A program made the translations under genes and the position numbers. A model generated the notes under the pieces. The model made no database searches, had not been told where the DNA came from, and saw nothing but the letters and a program-made list of their open reading frames with translations. A DNA stretch of 53,049 nucleotides, taken from positions 1 through 53,049 of the forward strand of contig JAJCZZ010000103.1 of assembly GCA_029262115.1 (NCBI GenBank), read 5' to 3'. This document shows, one piece after another, positions 8,372-15,819 of the stretch (within the stretch, counting starts at the first letter, position 1; every line of letters starts with the position of its first letter). This DNA comes from Gemmatimonadota bacterium. Lineage in GTDB: Bacteria > Gemmatimonadota > Gemmatimonadetes > Longimicrobiales > Gaopeijiaceae.

Positions 8372-11071
8372 CTACTCCGCCCCCAACACCTCCATCGGAT
8401 CCGTCCGCGCCGCACGCCGCGCCGGCAGCCAACCGGCCACGAGCGCGACCACGAGTAGCGTCAGCGCCGCCCCGGCGAACGTGGTCGGGTCGCTCGGTTC
8501 CATCCCGTACAGGAGGGAGTCGACCACCGGCGTGGCCAGATAGGCGAGCCCGAGTCCGAGCGCCAAACCTACGAGCGCGATGGCCGCGACCCGTCGCATG
8601 ACGAGGGCCAAGACTCCGTCGGGCCGCGCTCCGAGGGCGAGCCGGATCCCCATCTCGGAGCGTCTGCGCGCGACCGCAAAGGCGGTGATGCCGTGGAGAC
8701 CGATCGAGGCGAGCAGGAGCGCGAAGACCCCGAAGAGCGTCAACAGTCGGGAGAAGACACGTTCGCTGCTCATGGCAGCCGCCATCTGAGCCTCCTGCGT
8801 CCGCACGTCGGTGATCGGCAGGCCGGCATCGGCCCGAGCGACCGCGTCGCGAAGATTGCGCTCGAGCTCGGGCCCGGAAGATGCGGCGCGCACAGCCACA
8901 TGCGTCCTCGTCGACCCTCGCTGCGCGGCAGCGTCGAAGAAGGTCGGGACGGCACCGTCCCGGAGGTCCGCGTACGGCGTGTCACGGGCTACGCCCACAA
9001 CCAGGATGTCGGTTTCCCCTCGGCGGAACGAGCGCCCGATGGCGGCGCCGCCGAACAGAGTCCGGGCGGCCGCCTCGTTGACCACGGCCACCACCGGCCC
9101 GCCCGCCTCGTCTCCCTCGTCCAAGGCGCGGCCAGCCACGATCGGAATCCGGAACGTTTCGAAGAAGTCCGGACCGACCGCGTTCATGTAGATGCTCACG
9201 GGGTCGCCTCCGTCCACGACCACCCTGGTGTTCGACGTCCACCCGCTGAGAAACACGTTCTCGATGAGGGTCGCGCTCCGCACGCCCGGCGTTTCGCGAA
9301 CGTTTGCAAGAACGCGGTCGAACAGGCCCGGCACCTCGGAGGGGTCGTCCGTCACCGCCGACGCGTCCAGCGCGAACACCGTGAGGCCCGACGGATCGAA
9401 GCCGGGATCGAGTTGGTTCAGATTCCCAACGGTGCGCAGCAGGAGCCCTCCTCCGATGACGAGGGGAGTGGCCGCCGCGATCTGCGCGATGATCAGTCCG
9501 CTGGCGAGCTTCGACCGGGCCGCCCCCACCCCCCGCGTGCCGAGCCCATGACCAGCGTGGAGTCGCGTGGCGCGCAGTGCCGGGATCAGGCCGCTGACGA
9601 GAGCCACGACCACCGCGACCGCCCCCGTCATTGCCAGCATCCGGCCGTCGAGCTGGAAGTGCAGGCCTGTCACCCCCATCCCGGCGGTCAGAGCCGCGGC
9701 GACGAGAGGCGCGCCCCACATGGCCAGAAGCACCCCCAGCACCGCGCCTGCGGTGGCGACCACGATGCTCTCCAGCAGGATTGGCCACACGAGGAGGGCG
9801 CGCGAGGCCCCGAGCGCCTTTCGTACCGCCATCTCCCTGGAGCGTGACAGTCCGCGGGCGAGCAGTAGCGTGGCCACGTTGGCGCAGGCGATGAGAAGAA
9901 CCAGCAGAACCACGACGGCCAGGATCTTCAGCGGACGCTCCGTGGATCCCCGCACGGTGTCGAGCCCTCTGCGTCCGGGCAGGAGTCGTGCGACGACCCC
10001 GCTGCCTTCGTCAACCGGGACCCGACCTTCCGCCAGGTAGTGGTCGCGGAGCACGGACGTCATGGAGCGCTGAACCAGATCGTGCGCCTCGTCTCCCGGG
10101 ATCCGCGCGATCAGGCGCAGCCAGAAGATATCGCTGGAGGAAAAGAGCGACTCGTCCTCTGGGGTCCACCGAGGTGCCACGCTCGGCTGTGCCACGAGCG
10201 GTAGGGTGATTTCGGTCGATGGGAAGAATCCCCCGGGCGAGAGCCCGACGAAGCCACGTCCCGTGACCCCGACGATCTCGGCGGGGGCTCCGTTGACGCG
10301 GATCGTCCGGCCGAGGACGCCGGGGTCGCCGCCGAAGGCTTGCTGCCAGAACGCGTGGCTCAAGGCGGCCACCAGCGGGGCGGTCGGGTCGTCGTCTGTG
10401 GGCTGGAGCGAACGTCCCAGCGCCATGTCGACGCCGAGGACGTCCAGGAACGTGCCCGACGCGAGGAGTCCGCTCGCGGGCACGGCGGGTCGACCGGCGT
10501 CGACAACGGCCAGGTTGCGCGCGAAGGTATACGCGGCGACCGCCGACGGTGCCGGAAGATCGGCCTGGACAGCCCTGAACGCCGGGTAGGACACGTTGCT
10601 GTGAAGTGTGGCTCCGGTTTCCGGGTCCGCTGTCTGGCTGGAGTTGATGTTCGACCCGCCCTGGAAGCCCCTCGGCCGGAGGTGGTAGGGGAAGGCCAAC
10701 TCTTCGGGGGCGTGCACCGGGAGGGACTCGAAGACCAGGGCCTGCAAGACGCTGAAGATGGCCGTGTTCGCACCAATGCCGAGACCCAGCGACCCCACTG
10801 CGACCGCAGTGAAGCCGGGACTGCTCAGGAGGCGGCGAAGGACGGGGCGCACTTCCAGGACATCCGCGTCGAGCCGCTCGATGCTCGCCTTCCAGAACCA
10901 GAGCGGGAGGGCCGCGACCTGCCGGAAGTACCAGAGCGTGGCGGACCGGCCGCGTGCGCGGCGTTGGACATACTGCTCTCTCAGGTCGCCGAGCACCTCC
11001 GCCCGTTCGCTCCGGGGCAGCAACAGCCCCAGCAACCACTGAGCAAAGCGAGGCGGTCGGTGGGATGCCAT
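8372..11071 (-). CDS. ADOP-type ABC transporter permease (MacB/FtsX family)
   Basis: An 899-residue inner-membrane protein. The N-terminal ~80 residues (RFAQWLLGLLLP, then EVLGDLREQYVQR) match the prefix domain typical of ADOP permeases of Acidobacteriota and Gemmatimonadota. A transmembrane helix (FTAVAVGSLGLGIGANTAIF), a large MacB-type periplasmic domain, and two FtsX-like blocks of three helices each (near ILAVVVLLVLLIACANVATL and near the C-terminus) follow. No ATPase gene is adjacent. ATG 11071 was chosen because it overlaps the padR stop (TGATG); an upstream in-frame start lies inside padR. The exported substrate is unknown; the partner regulator suggests control by an effector. Confidence 0.92.
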   Translation of the reverse strand: MASHRPPRFAQWLLGLLLPRSERAEVLGDLREQYVQRRARGRSATLWYFRQVAALPLWFWKASIERLDADVLEVRPVLRRLLSSPGFTAVAVGSLGLGIGANTAIFSVLQALVFESLPVHAPEELAFPYHLRPRGFQGGSNINSSQTADPETGATLHSNVSYPAFRAVQADLPAPSAVAAYTFARNLAVVDAGRPAVPASGLLASGTFLDVLGVDMALGRSLQPTDDDPTAPLVAALSHAFWQQAFGGDPGVLGRTIRVNGAPAEIVGVTGRGFVGLSPGGFFPSTEITLPLVAQPSVAPRWTPEDESLFSSSDIFWLRLIARIPGDEAHDLVQRSMTSVLRDHYLAEGRVPVDEGSGVVARLLPGRRGLDTVRGSTERPLKILAVVVLLVLLIACANVATLLLARGLSRSREMAVRKALGASRALLVWPILLESIVVATAGAVLGVLLAMWGAPLVAAALTAGMGVTGLHFQLDGRMLAMTGAVAVVVALVSGLIPALRATRLHAGHGLGTRGVGAARSKLASGLIIAQIAAATPLVIGGGLLLRTVGNLNQLDPGFDPSGLTVFALDASAVTDDPSEVPGLFDRVLANVRETPGVRSATLIENVFLSGWTSNTRVVVDGGDPVSIYMNAVGPDFFETFRIPIVAGRALDEGDEAGGPVVAVVNEAAARTLFGGAAIGRSFRRGETDILVVGVARDTPYADLRDGAVPTFFDAAAQRGSTRTHVAVRAASSGPELERNLRDAVARADAGLPITDVRTQEAQMAAAMSSERVFSRLLTLFGVFALLLASIGLHGITAFAVARRRSEMGIRLALGARPDGVLALVMRRVAAIALVGLALGLGLAYLATPVVDSLLYGMEPSDPTTFAGAALTLLVVALVAGWLPARRAARTDPMEVLGAE

Positions 11072-11400
11072 CAGAGCTCCGCCTCCAACAGACCCTCGAT
11101 CCCGTCGAGCAGGGCGTTCCACTCGTCCCGCGCTTCCCTCAGCGCGGTTCGGCCCGCCGTGGGCACGGAGTAGTACCGGCGAGGCCGGCCCCCACGTTCG
11201 GGCGTGGGCTCCCCCGAGCGCGAGGTCAGCAGGCCGCGGGCGGCCAGGCGCCGGAGTGTCACGTACACGGCTCCCTGCGACACGTCGCGTCGGGTGCGGT
11301 CCTCCAACTCCTGGACGATTGCCGCGCCGTATGCGCCGTCGTCGAGTCGAAGCACGGCCAGGAGCAGTAACTTCTCGAACCCACCCAATGTCTCGGCCAC
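11071..11400 (-). CDS. PadR-family transcriptional regulator
   Basis: A 109-residue winged-helix regulator. It starts MAETLGGFEKLLLLAVLRL, has the PadR core DGAYGAAIVQELEDRT followed by VYVTLRRLAARGLL, the wing GGRPRRYYSVP, and a short C-terminal dimerisation helix. PadR proteins usually repress the adjacent gene and are released by small molecules. It is co-transcribed with the ADOP permease (one-base stop/start overlap), an arrangement common in Acidobacteriota and Gemmatimonadota. An imperfect palindrome 49 bases upstream is a candidate operator. Confidence 0.93.
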   Translation of the reverse strand: MAETLGGFEKLLLLAVLRLDDGAYGAAIVQELEDRTRRDVSQGAVYVTLRRLAARGLLTSRSGEPTPERGGRPRRYYSVPTAGRTALREARDEWNALLDGIEGLLEAEL

Positions 11401-11448
11401 GGTCCCTCCACTGTCCGGATCAACCCCTGAGTCACTCTATCATTTAAA

Positions 11449-11463
11449 CCTGACACTGTCGGG
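11449..11463. promoter_or_regulatory. Imperfect palindrome, candidate PadR operator
   Basis: The 15-base sequence centred on 11456 reads CC-x-GACA-c-TGTC-x-GG: six of seven position pairs are complementary. It lies 49 bases upstream of the padR start and about 40 bases upstream of the forward promoter-like sequence at 11500. That position fits an operator for the padR promoter. Classical PadR sites are ATGT-N8-ACAT, which this is not, so the link to PadR is only by position. Confidence 0.3.
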
Positions 11464-11499
11464 TTGCAAGGGGTTGGAAGGAGCAAACGACCGGTCGAG

Positions 11500-11528
11500 T
11501 TGTGGCCCGGTTGGGGCTTCTCTATATT
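11500..11528 (+). promoter_or_regulatory. Sigma70-type promoter-like sequence for a forward RNA
   Basis: TTGTGG at 11500-11505 and TATATT at 11523-11528 are separated by exactly 17 bases. The -10 matches the consensus at five of six positions and stands out in this GC-rich DNA. Predicted transcription start is about 11535, just before the foldable segment. The upstream gene padR points the other way, so this promoter would serve only the candidate RNA and, by read-through, the pterin operon. Confidence 0.45.
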
Positions 11529-11534
11529 CCTTGG

Positions 11535-11727
11535 GCGTGTCGGTGGGCTCAATTATTGAGCCAACGCAAGAGAAGCCGGGACTGACTTCCGGGCTGGACG
11601 TTATGCCCTTCGCGGGAAAACGGAGCGCCTGGAGAGGTCACCATCAATTCATCCCGGGCTTCAATAAAACCCCGTCGATGCGCTTTCGGGGGTCGTGATC
11701 CGCAAGGACGCGGCCCCCGATTTTTTT
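11535..11727 (+). ncRNA. Candidate structured RNA: sRNA or terminating leader of the pterin operon
   Basis: From the predicted start the RNA can form a 5' hairpin (arms 11546-11552 and 11556-11562, flanked by CGT/ACG and CTTG/CAAG pairs). A closed domain follows: 11572-11581 pairs with 11652-11662 with one bulged base. It ends in a strong intrinsic terminator (11686-11727). A short A-C4 segment at 11669-11673 can pair with 11689-11693 inside the terminator's 5' arm, a possible antiterminator. The segment does not match any riboswitch or housekeeping RNA that I recognise. Whether it is a stand-alone sRNA or an attenuator for the operon beginning at 11901 is open. Confidence 0.45.
11686..11727 (+). 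terminator. Strong intrinsic terminator ahead of the pterin operon
   Basis: A stem of about 15 pairs (outer arms TCGGGGG at 11686-11692 and CCCCCGA at 11714-11720, continued inward with two GU pairs and one bulged A) closes on a GCAA tetraloop. Seven T residues follow at 11721-11727. The T-run is on the plus strand. It must therefore end a short forward transcript that starts after padR, or act conditionally on transcription into the pterin genes. Confidence 0.85.
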
Positions 11728-11900
11728 GGCGGTCGCCGATGCGCGGCTACGGGTTGCCGGCCGGCGGTCGCAGGTCGCCGCTTCCGAACGGACCCGCCCG
11801 CTCAGGCGGGGGTATCCCGCCCCGATTCGATCCCTCGGTCCCGTGCCTGGACGTGTCGGTGACGTTCCCGCCCGGGGTCTCACGAGCTCAGGAGTGGACG
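11728..11900 (+). other. Leader between terminator and pterin operon
   Basis: These 173 bases have no recognised gene. A GGCGGG block at 11805-11810 can pair with CCCGCC on either side (11793-11798 or 11816-11821), giving two mutually exclusive hairpins. The frame of the downstream synthase is open back to 11739, but those residues have no family counterpart. The region ends with the AGGAG ribosome-binding site at 11890-11894. Confidence 0.4.
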
Positions 11901-12344
11901 GTGCCCACGGTCCGAGTTACCCGTCGCGTGCATTTCTCGGCGGCGCACCGCCTCTTCCGGGAGGACTGGTCGGACGAGCGGAACGCGCAGACGTTTGGCG
12001 ACTGCGCGAATCCCAACTGGCACGGTCACAACTACGAGATGGACGTCACGGTGGTCGGCCCGATCGACCCCGAGACGGGCTTCGTCATGGATCTCAAAGA
12101 CCTGAGAGACGCCCTGGAGGCCCGCGTGCTCCGGGACGTGGATCACCGAAATCTCAACCTGGAGGTCTCCTGGATGAATGGTGTGAACCCGACCACCGAG
12201 AACCTCGTGGTGGCGATCTGGGATCGAGTGGCGCCATCACTGCCGTCCGGCGTTTCGCTCGATCGGATCGTCCTTCACGAGACGCCCCGCAACTCCGTCG
12301 AGTACACCGGGCCCGACTCTTCTGAGCTTCGAGGTGGTTCGTGA
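11901..12344 (+). CDS. 6-pyruvoyl-tetrahydropterin synthase (eukaryote-like PTPS-I type)
   Basis: A 147-residue protein, the normal PTPS length. Zinc ligands are H16 (FSAAHRLF) and H41, H43 (WHGHNY). The catalytic Cys is C35 in [12 protein letters not shown], with D81-H82 (VDHRNLN) and E127 (LHETPRN). The spacing of the Cys before HGH, the NPN and the NLN segments match animal-type PTPS rather than bacterial QueD. It would convert 7,8-dihydroneopterin triphosphate to 6-pyruvoyl-tetrahydropterin on the way to tetrahydrobiopterin. GTG 11901 is preceded by AGGAG six bases upstream; upstream in-frame residues are unlike the family. The stop overlaps folE (GTGA). Confidence 0.9.
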   Translation: MPTVRVTRRVHFSAAHRLFREDWSDERNAQTFGDCANPNWHGHNYEMDVTVVGPIDPETGFVMDLKDLRDALEARVLRDVDHRNLNLEVSWMNGVNPTTENLVVAIWDRVAPSLPSGVSLDRIVLHETPRNSVEYTGPDSSELRGGS

Positions 12345-13060
12345 TCGGATCCGCCGATGCTCCCCTGGGACGGTCGCTGCGGTACCCTGCGGACGTTCCC
12401 GGGTCGGTGGACGACCGGTCCGTCGACACCGCCTCCGTCGACACCGCCTCCGTCGACATCGCGTCCGCCGATCACACGTCGGTCGACCTGTCGGGCGTCT
12501 CCTACGAGGCCCTCGTCGCCGAGATGATCCGGCGTAGCGGAGACGACCCGGAACGCGAAGGCATGCTCAAGACGCCCGAGCGCGTCCGGAAGTCGATGGA
12601 GTTCCTGACGTCGGGATACCACATGACGCCTGACGACGCCATCGGAGACGCGCTCTTCACGGAGTCGCATCAAAACATGGTGCTGGTGCGCGACATCGAA
12701 CTGTACTCGCTGTGCGAGCACCACCTCCTGCCGTTCTTCGGCAAAGCACACGTGGCGTACATCCCCGACGGTCGCATCATGGGCCTGTCCAAGGCCGCGC
12801 GTATTGTGGATGTGTTCGCGCGACGGTTCCAGGTTCAGGAGCGGCTGACGGAGCAGATCGCGCAGGCGGTGTGGGACACGATCCAGCCGCAAGGCGTGGC
12901 CGTCGTGGTCGAGGCGTACCACCTGTGCATGATGATGCGGGGCGTCCAGAAGCAGAACTCGAAGACCATTACCTCGGCCATGCGCGGGGCGTTCCTCGAG
13001 GACCACCGCACGCGGGAGGAGTTCCTCCGACTGGCCACGGACAACAGCGGTCCGCTATGA
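12341..13060 (+). CDS. folE: GTP cyclohydrolase I
   Basis: A 239-residue enzyme that opens GTP to 7,8-dihydroneopterin triphosphate, the common precursor of folate, biopterin and deazaguanines. The catalytic core starts near residue 55. Zinc ligands are C125 and H128 (LCEHHLLPF) and C196 ([11 protein letters not shown]). The first ~50 residues are an extra low-complexity tail with an S-V-D-T-A type pentapeptide repeat encoded by 15-bp DNA repeats (12419-12487); typical FolE proteins lack it. The GTG start overlaps the synthase stop by four bases, and the stop overlaps the SDR start (ATGA), giving a tight operon. Confidence 0.96.
   Translation: MIGSADAPLGRSLRYPADVPGSVDDRSVDTASVDTASVDIASADHTSVDLSGVSYEALVAEMIRRSGDDPEREGMLKTPERVRKSMEFLTSGYHMTPDDAIGDALFTESHQNMVLVRDIELYSLCEHHLLPFFGKAHVAYIPDGRIMGLSKAARIVDVFARRFQVQERLTEQIAQAVWDTIQPQGVAVVVEAYHLCMMMRGVQKQNSKTITSAMRGAFLEDHRTREEFLRLATDNSGPL
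12419..12487 (+). repeat. 15-bp tandem repeat in the folE N-terminal coding region
   Basis: Two identical units TCCGTCGACACCGCC (12419-12433 and 12434-12448) are followed by two diverged units (12449-12463, 12464-12478) and a partial one (12479-12487). Each unit encodes five residues of the form S-V-D-x-A. Being a multiple of three, copy-number change would keep the reading frame. The repeat lies outside the catalytic domain, so it probably lengthens a flexible tail. Confidence 0.85.
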
Positions 13061-13776
13061 GGGAGTCCGATTCGCTTCGGGGTCAGGCCGCGCTGGTCAC
13101 GGGCGCGAGCCGCGGCATCGGAGCGCGCGTGGTCGAGCGCTTCACCGGGGCGGGCGCGCGGGTCTGGGCGATCGCGCGCTCGGAAGATGCGCTGACGGAA
13201 CTGGCGTCACGCACGGGGGCGATTCCGCTCCCGCTCGATCTGACGGATGAGGCCTCCGTGTGGGACGGCCTCGATCGGTTGCACGACCAGTTGAGAGGAG
13301 CACCAAACCTGGTGGTGAACTCGGCCGGAATCTTCGGTATGGAGATGGCGCATCAGGAGACCGTGCGGGGCTTCGATGAAGCCATCGCCGTGAATTTGCG
13401 TGCTCCGTTTCTGGTGATTCGTTCCGTCCTGCCGGCCATGCTGTCCCGTGGCTCGGGAACGATCGTAAACATCGGCTCGGTTTCAGGCCGTCGCGCATTC
13501 CCCGCGAACGGTTCGTATTCCGCGTCGAAGTTCGGACTGCGCGGGTATCATGAGGTGCTGCTGGAGGAGCTGCGCGGCACGGGTGTTCGGGCCACGCTCG
13601 TGGAGCCGGCCGCCACCGATACCGCGATGTGGGACGCGCTGGACCCGGACAACGATCCGAATCTTCCCGACCGGGACGGTATGTTGTCGGCCGATGACGT
13701 GGCCGACGCCGTGATGTACGCCGTGACCCGCCCGGAAACGGTCCGGATCCCTCTTCTCCAGATCGAGCACGGGTAG
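13057..13776 (+). CDS. Short-chain dehydrogenase/reductase, candidate sepiapterin-reductase role
   Basis: A 239-residue classical SDR. NADP(H)-binding TGASRGIG is at residues 15-22, followed by the NSAG motif and the catalytic Ser in GSVSGRRAF and Tyr/Lys in YSASKFG. The sequence alone supports an oxidoreductase of the FabG/SDR type. The sepiapterin reductase assignment comes from its place between folE and a second pterin synthase, because the third step of tetrahydrobiopterin synthesis is an SDR-catalysed reduction. The ATG overlaps the folE stop (ATGA). A general 3-ketoacyl reductase role cannot be excluded. Confidence 0.85.
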   Translation: MRESDSLRGQAALVTGASRGIGARVVERFTGAGARVWAIARSEDALTELASRTGAIPLPLDLTDEASVWDGLDRLHDQLRGAPNLVVNSAGIFGMEMAHQETVRGFDEAIAVNLRAPFLVIRSVLPAMLSRGSGTIVNIGSVSGRRAFPANGSYSASKFGLRGYHEVLLEELRGTGVRATLVEPAATDTAMWDALDPDNDPNLPDRDGMLSADDVADAVMYAVTRPETVRIPLLQIEHG

Positions 13777-13783
13777 GCGGTCG

Positions 13784-14212
13784 ATGAGCGGACGCTACGT
13801 TTACACCATCAGCGCGCGGGCTCACTACGATGCCGCGCACTTTCTGGAGAACTACGACGGGAAGTGCTCGCGGGTCCACGGGCACCGCTACGTGGCCGAG
13901 GCCGCCATCCAGTCGCCCGAACTGGACGAGAACGGGCTCGCCTTCGACTTCGCGGACCTCAAGCGCGAACTGCGCGCTCTTGCGGACCGACTGGACCATG
14001 AGCTTCTCAACGACCTCCCGGAGTTCGACGGCGTTCCCACGAGCGCGGAGAACCAGGCACGGTGGTTCTACGAGTCCCTGCAGGGTCGGTTGCCGGACGC
14101 GCTGGCCGGTGGGTTGATCTACGCTCGCGTCTGGGAGTCGCCGACCCAGTGGGCTCAGTACGGCCCGGAGGGCGCCCCGCTTCCGGCTCCGGGCGGGCTG
14201 TCCGGCGAGTAG
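13784..14212 (+). CDS. queD: 6-carboxy-5,6,7,8-tetrahydropterin synthase (QueD-like)
   Basis: A 142-residue T-fold synthase. Zinc ligands are H19 (YDAAHFL), H32 and H34 (RVHGH). The catalytic Cys is C28 in DGKCSRVHGH, only four residues before HGH as in QueD, with D71-H72 (RLDHELLND) and E118 (VWESPTQW). The Cys spacing separates it from the PTPS-I paralogue 1.4 kb upstream. It should make 6-carboxytetrahydropterin for queuosine or another deazaguanine. It starts seven bases after the SDR stop. QueE and QueC are not in the window, so the pathway must be completed elsewhere. Confidence 0.9.
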   Translation: MSGRYVYTISARAHYDAAHFLENYDGKCSRVHGHRYVAEAAIQSPELDENGLAFDFADLKRELRALADRLDHELLNDLPEFDGVPTSAENQARWFYESLQGRLPDALAGGLIYARVWESPTQWAQYGPEGAPLPAPGGLSGE

Positions 14213-14214
14213 CC

Positions 14215-14847
14215 GTGCATCTGCTTCTGACCGATCGGCTCTCATGCCCGAGGTGTGGGCCGGAGTTCGGTCTCATTCTCCTCGCGCATGAAATGGGCGA
14301 CGGCCGTCGGGTGGTCGAGGGGGTCCTGGGCTGTTCGAACTGCCGCGATCGGTTCCCGGTCCAAGCGGGCTTCGGCGACCTTCGGGCTCCGCCTCGGGGC
14401 CCTCTGGCCGACGGTCGCGCGGGCGCGGCGCCTGGAACCGACACGGACGCAGCGGCCCGTGTGCAGGCCTTGCTGGGGATCGCGACAGGGCCGGGCACCG
14501 TCCTGGCTGTGGGACGAGCCGCCCGCCACGCCGCGCCTCTTGCAGGGCTTGTCCCGGGAGTAGAGGTGGTCGCCCTGGACGGTGACGCACGGGCGTGGAC
14601 CGCTACGCCGGGCGTCAGCCGGATGGTCGCGCGTCCCGGTATCCCCATCATGTCGCGTACACTCCGCGGCGTGGTCGTCGACGGCTCGATGGGCTCCGAC
14701 TGGGTGCGGGAAGCGGCCCGGGTCGTGGCCCGTGGGAGCCGCGTGCTGGTCGAGGACGCCGGGGCCGACGCGGTGAGCGTGCTGGAATCGGCGGGGTTGA
14801 GCGTTATGGCGGAGGAGGCTGGAACCGTTGTTGCAGCAAGGGCTTGA
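14215..14847 (+). CDS. Trm112-like zinc-ribbon protein with a methyltransferase-like C-terminal part
   Basis: A 210-residue protein. The N-terminus has two Cys pairs, CPRC at about 10-13 and CSNC at about 40-43, spaced as in a Trm112/YcaR-type zinc ribbon. The rest resembles a Rossmann methyltransferase scaffold (VLAVGRAARHAAPL, then EVVALDGD), but the usual glycine-rich DxGxGxG loop is altered, so SAM binding is uncertain. GTG 14215 begins two bases after the queD stop, so it is probably the last gene of the pterin operon. Substrate and role are unknown. Confidence 0.6.
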   Translation: MHLLLTDRLSCPRCGPEFGLILLAHEMGDGRRVVEGVLGCSNCRDRFPVQAGFGDLRAPPRGPLADGRAGAAPGTDTDAAARVQALLGIATGPGTVLAVGRAARHAAPLAGLVPGVEVVALDGDARAWTATPGVSRMVARPGIPIMSRTLRGVVVDGSMGSDWVREAARVVARGSRVLVEDAGADAVSVLESAGLSVMAEEAGTVVAARA

Positions 14848-14950
14848 ACGGCCCGAAGCCGTTGCGTCGCCGTCCTTTTTCCGCCTAGTTTCCGATAACG
14901 CTCTCATGCCTGACACGTTGGGATGGGCGGGCCCCTCACCTCCCCGGACC
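14847..14950 (+). other. Intergenic gap with weak hairpin
   Basis: A 6-bp stem (14847-14852 with 14858-14863) begins at the stop codon of the zinc-ribbon gene. A T-run at 14876-14880 follows 13 bases later, too far for a standard intrinsic terminator. The gap probably separates the pterin operon from the TPR gene and may hold its promoter, but no convincing -35/-10 pair is seen. Confidence 0.3.
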
Positions 14951-15403
14951 ATGACGATCTGGAACAAGCTGTTCGGCGGTACCGATTCGGGGCGGGTGGA
15001 CTACTATCGCGAGGGCGTGGACCTCCTTACCGATGGGAAGTTCCACGAGGCCCTGACGTCGTTTCGCCTTGCGCTGAAGGAATCTCCCGGAGACTCCGTG
15101 ATCCTCCAGCAGATCGCCATCTGCTATACGAGGATCGGGATGACCGAGGAGGCGGCCAAGACGTATCGCCATGTCCTTCACCGGAATCCCGATGAGTCCG
15201 GCGCGCACTACGGGCTGGCTTTCATCCTGCTGCGGCGGGAGGAGCGGGACGAGGCGGCGCAGCATCTCGAAGCCTTTCTGGCCCACCCGCCGTCCGGGCC
15301 GGACGCGGACGACCACATCCACCACGCGAGAACGACCCTCGCTCAGATCCGGGGTCAGGCGCATGAAGGCGCTCCGGAGGGACCGCCTCATGAGCTCTAC
15401 TGA
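14951..15403 (+). CDS. Small TPR-repeat protein
   Basis: A 150-residue protein starting MTIWNKLFGG. It contains about three tetratricopeptide-like helical pairs (YREGVDLLTDGKFHEALTSF, then ILQQIAICYTRIGMTEEAAK, then AHYGLAFILLRREERDEAAQ), giving a protein-binding solenoid. No enzyme motif or signal peptide is seen, so it is probably cytosolic. It overlaps the following osmC-like gene by 14 bases. An earlier in-frame start at 14828 overlaps the previous gene and adds residues unlike a TPR protein; ATG 14951 is preferred. Confidence 0.78.
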   Translation: MTIWNKLFGGTDSGRVDYYREGVDLLTDGKFHEALTSFRLALKESPGDSVILQQIAICYTRIGMTEEAAKTYRHVLHRNPDESGAHYGLAFILLRREERDEAAQHLEAFLAHPPSGPDADDHIHHARTTLAQIRGQAHEGAPEGPPHELY

Positions 15404-15800
15404 CATACGTCTACGGTGGACCGGCGACGAGTTGCTCTTTCAGGGCGGTGCCGATGGTGGTCCGCAGATCACCCTCGACAGCGCTCGAACGGAGGGACCC
15501 TCCCCGATGCAGGGCTTGCTCCTGTCGCTTGCCGCTTGCATGGCCATCGACGTGAAGCTGATCCTGGACAAGTCACGGGTGCCCGTGGATGCGCTCGAAG
15601 TCACGGCGAGCGGCGACCGAGCGGACTCTGAACCTCGGCGCTTCGTTGCCGTCCGCCTGACCTACCACGTCCGTGGTCCGCTCCCCGAACACGACAGCCG
15701 GTTGGAGCGCGCGGTAGGCCTCTCGCGCGACAAGTATTGTAGTGTGCTCCACACCCTCAACCCGGATCTGGACCTCTCGATCCAAATCGTCCGATCCTGA
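15390..15800 (+). CDS. OsmC/Ohr-family protein
   Basis: A 136-residue protein with the OsmC fold. It has the GPSPMQGLLLSLAACMAIDV helix containing the first conserved Cys and the second near YCSVLHTL, where OsmC peroxidases keep their resolving Cys. The family reduces organic hydroperoxides or acts in osmotic/oxidative stress; which of these applies is not shown by sequence. A GGAGGG ribosome-binding site at 15376-15381 supports ATG 15390, inside the end of the TPR gene. It is followed closely by the acyl-CoA synthetase gene. Confidence 0.85.
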   Translation: MSSTDIRLRWTGDELLFQGGADGGPQITLDSARTEGPSPMQGLLLSLAACMAIDVKLILDKSRVPVDALEVTASGDRADSEPRRFVAVRLTYHVRGPLPEHDSRLERAVGLSRDKYCSVLHTLNPDLDLSIQIVRS

Positions 15801-15819
15801 CGCCCGGATCCAGGATTCC

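Noticed and set aside
11535-11727. Possible tRNA, tmRNA, SRP RNA, RNase P RNA or a known riboswitch (TPP, SAM, cobalamin, preQ1, THF) in this stretch
   Set aside because: No TPsiC-like or CCA end, no conserved SRP loop, and none of the diagnostic riboswitch cores that I know are present. It was kept as an unclassified structured RNA candidate instead.
12419-12487. CRISPR-like array
   Set aside because: Repeats are contiguous 15-mers inside a coding region with no spacers and no cas genes. No CRISPR array was seen anywhere in the window.
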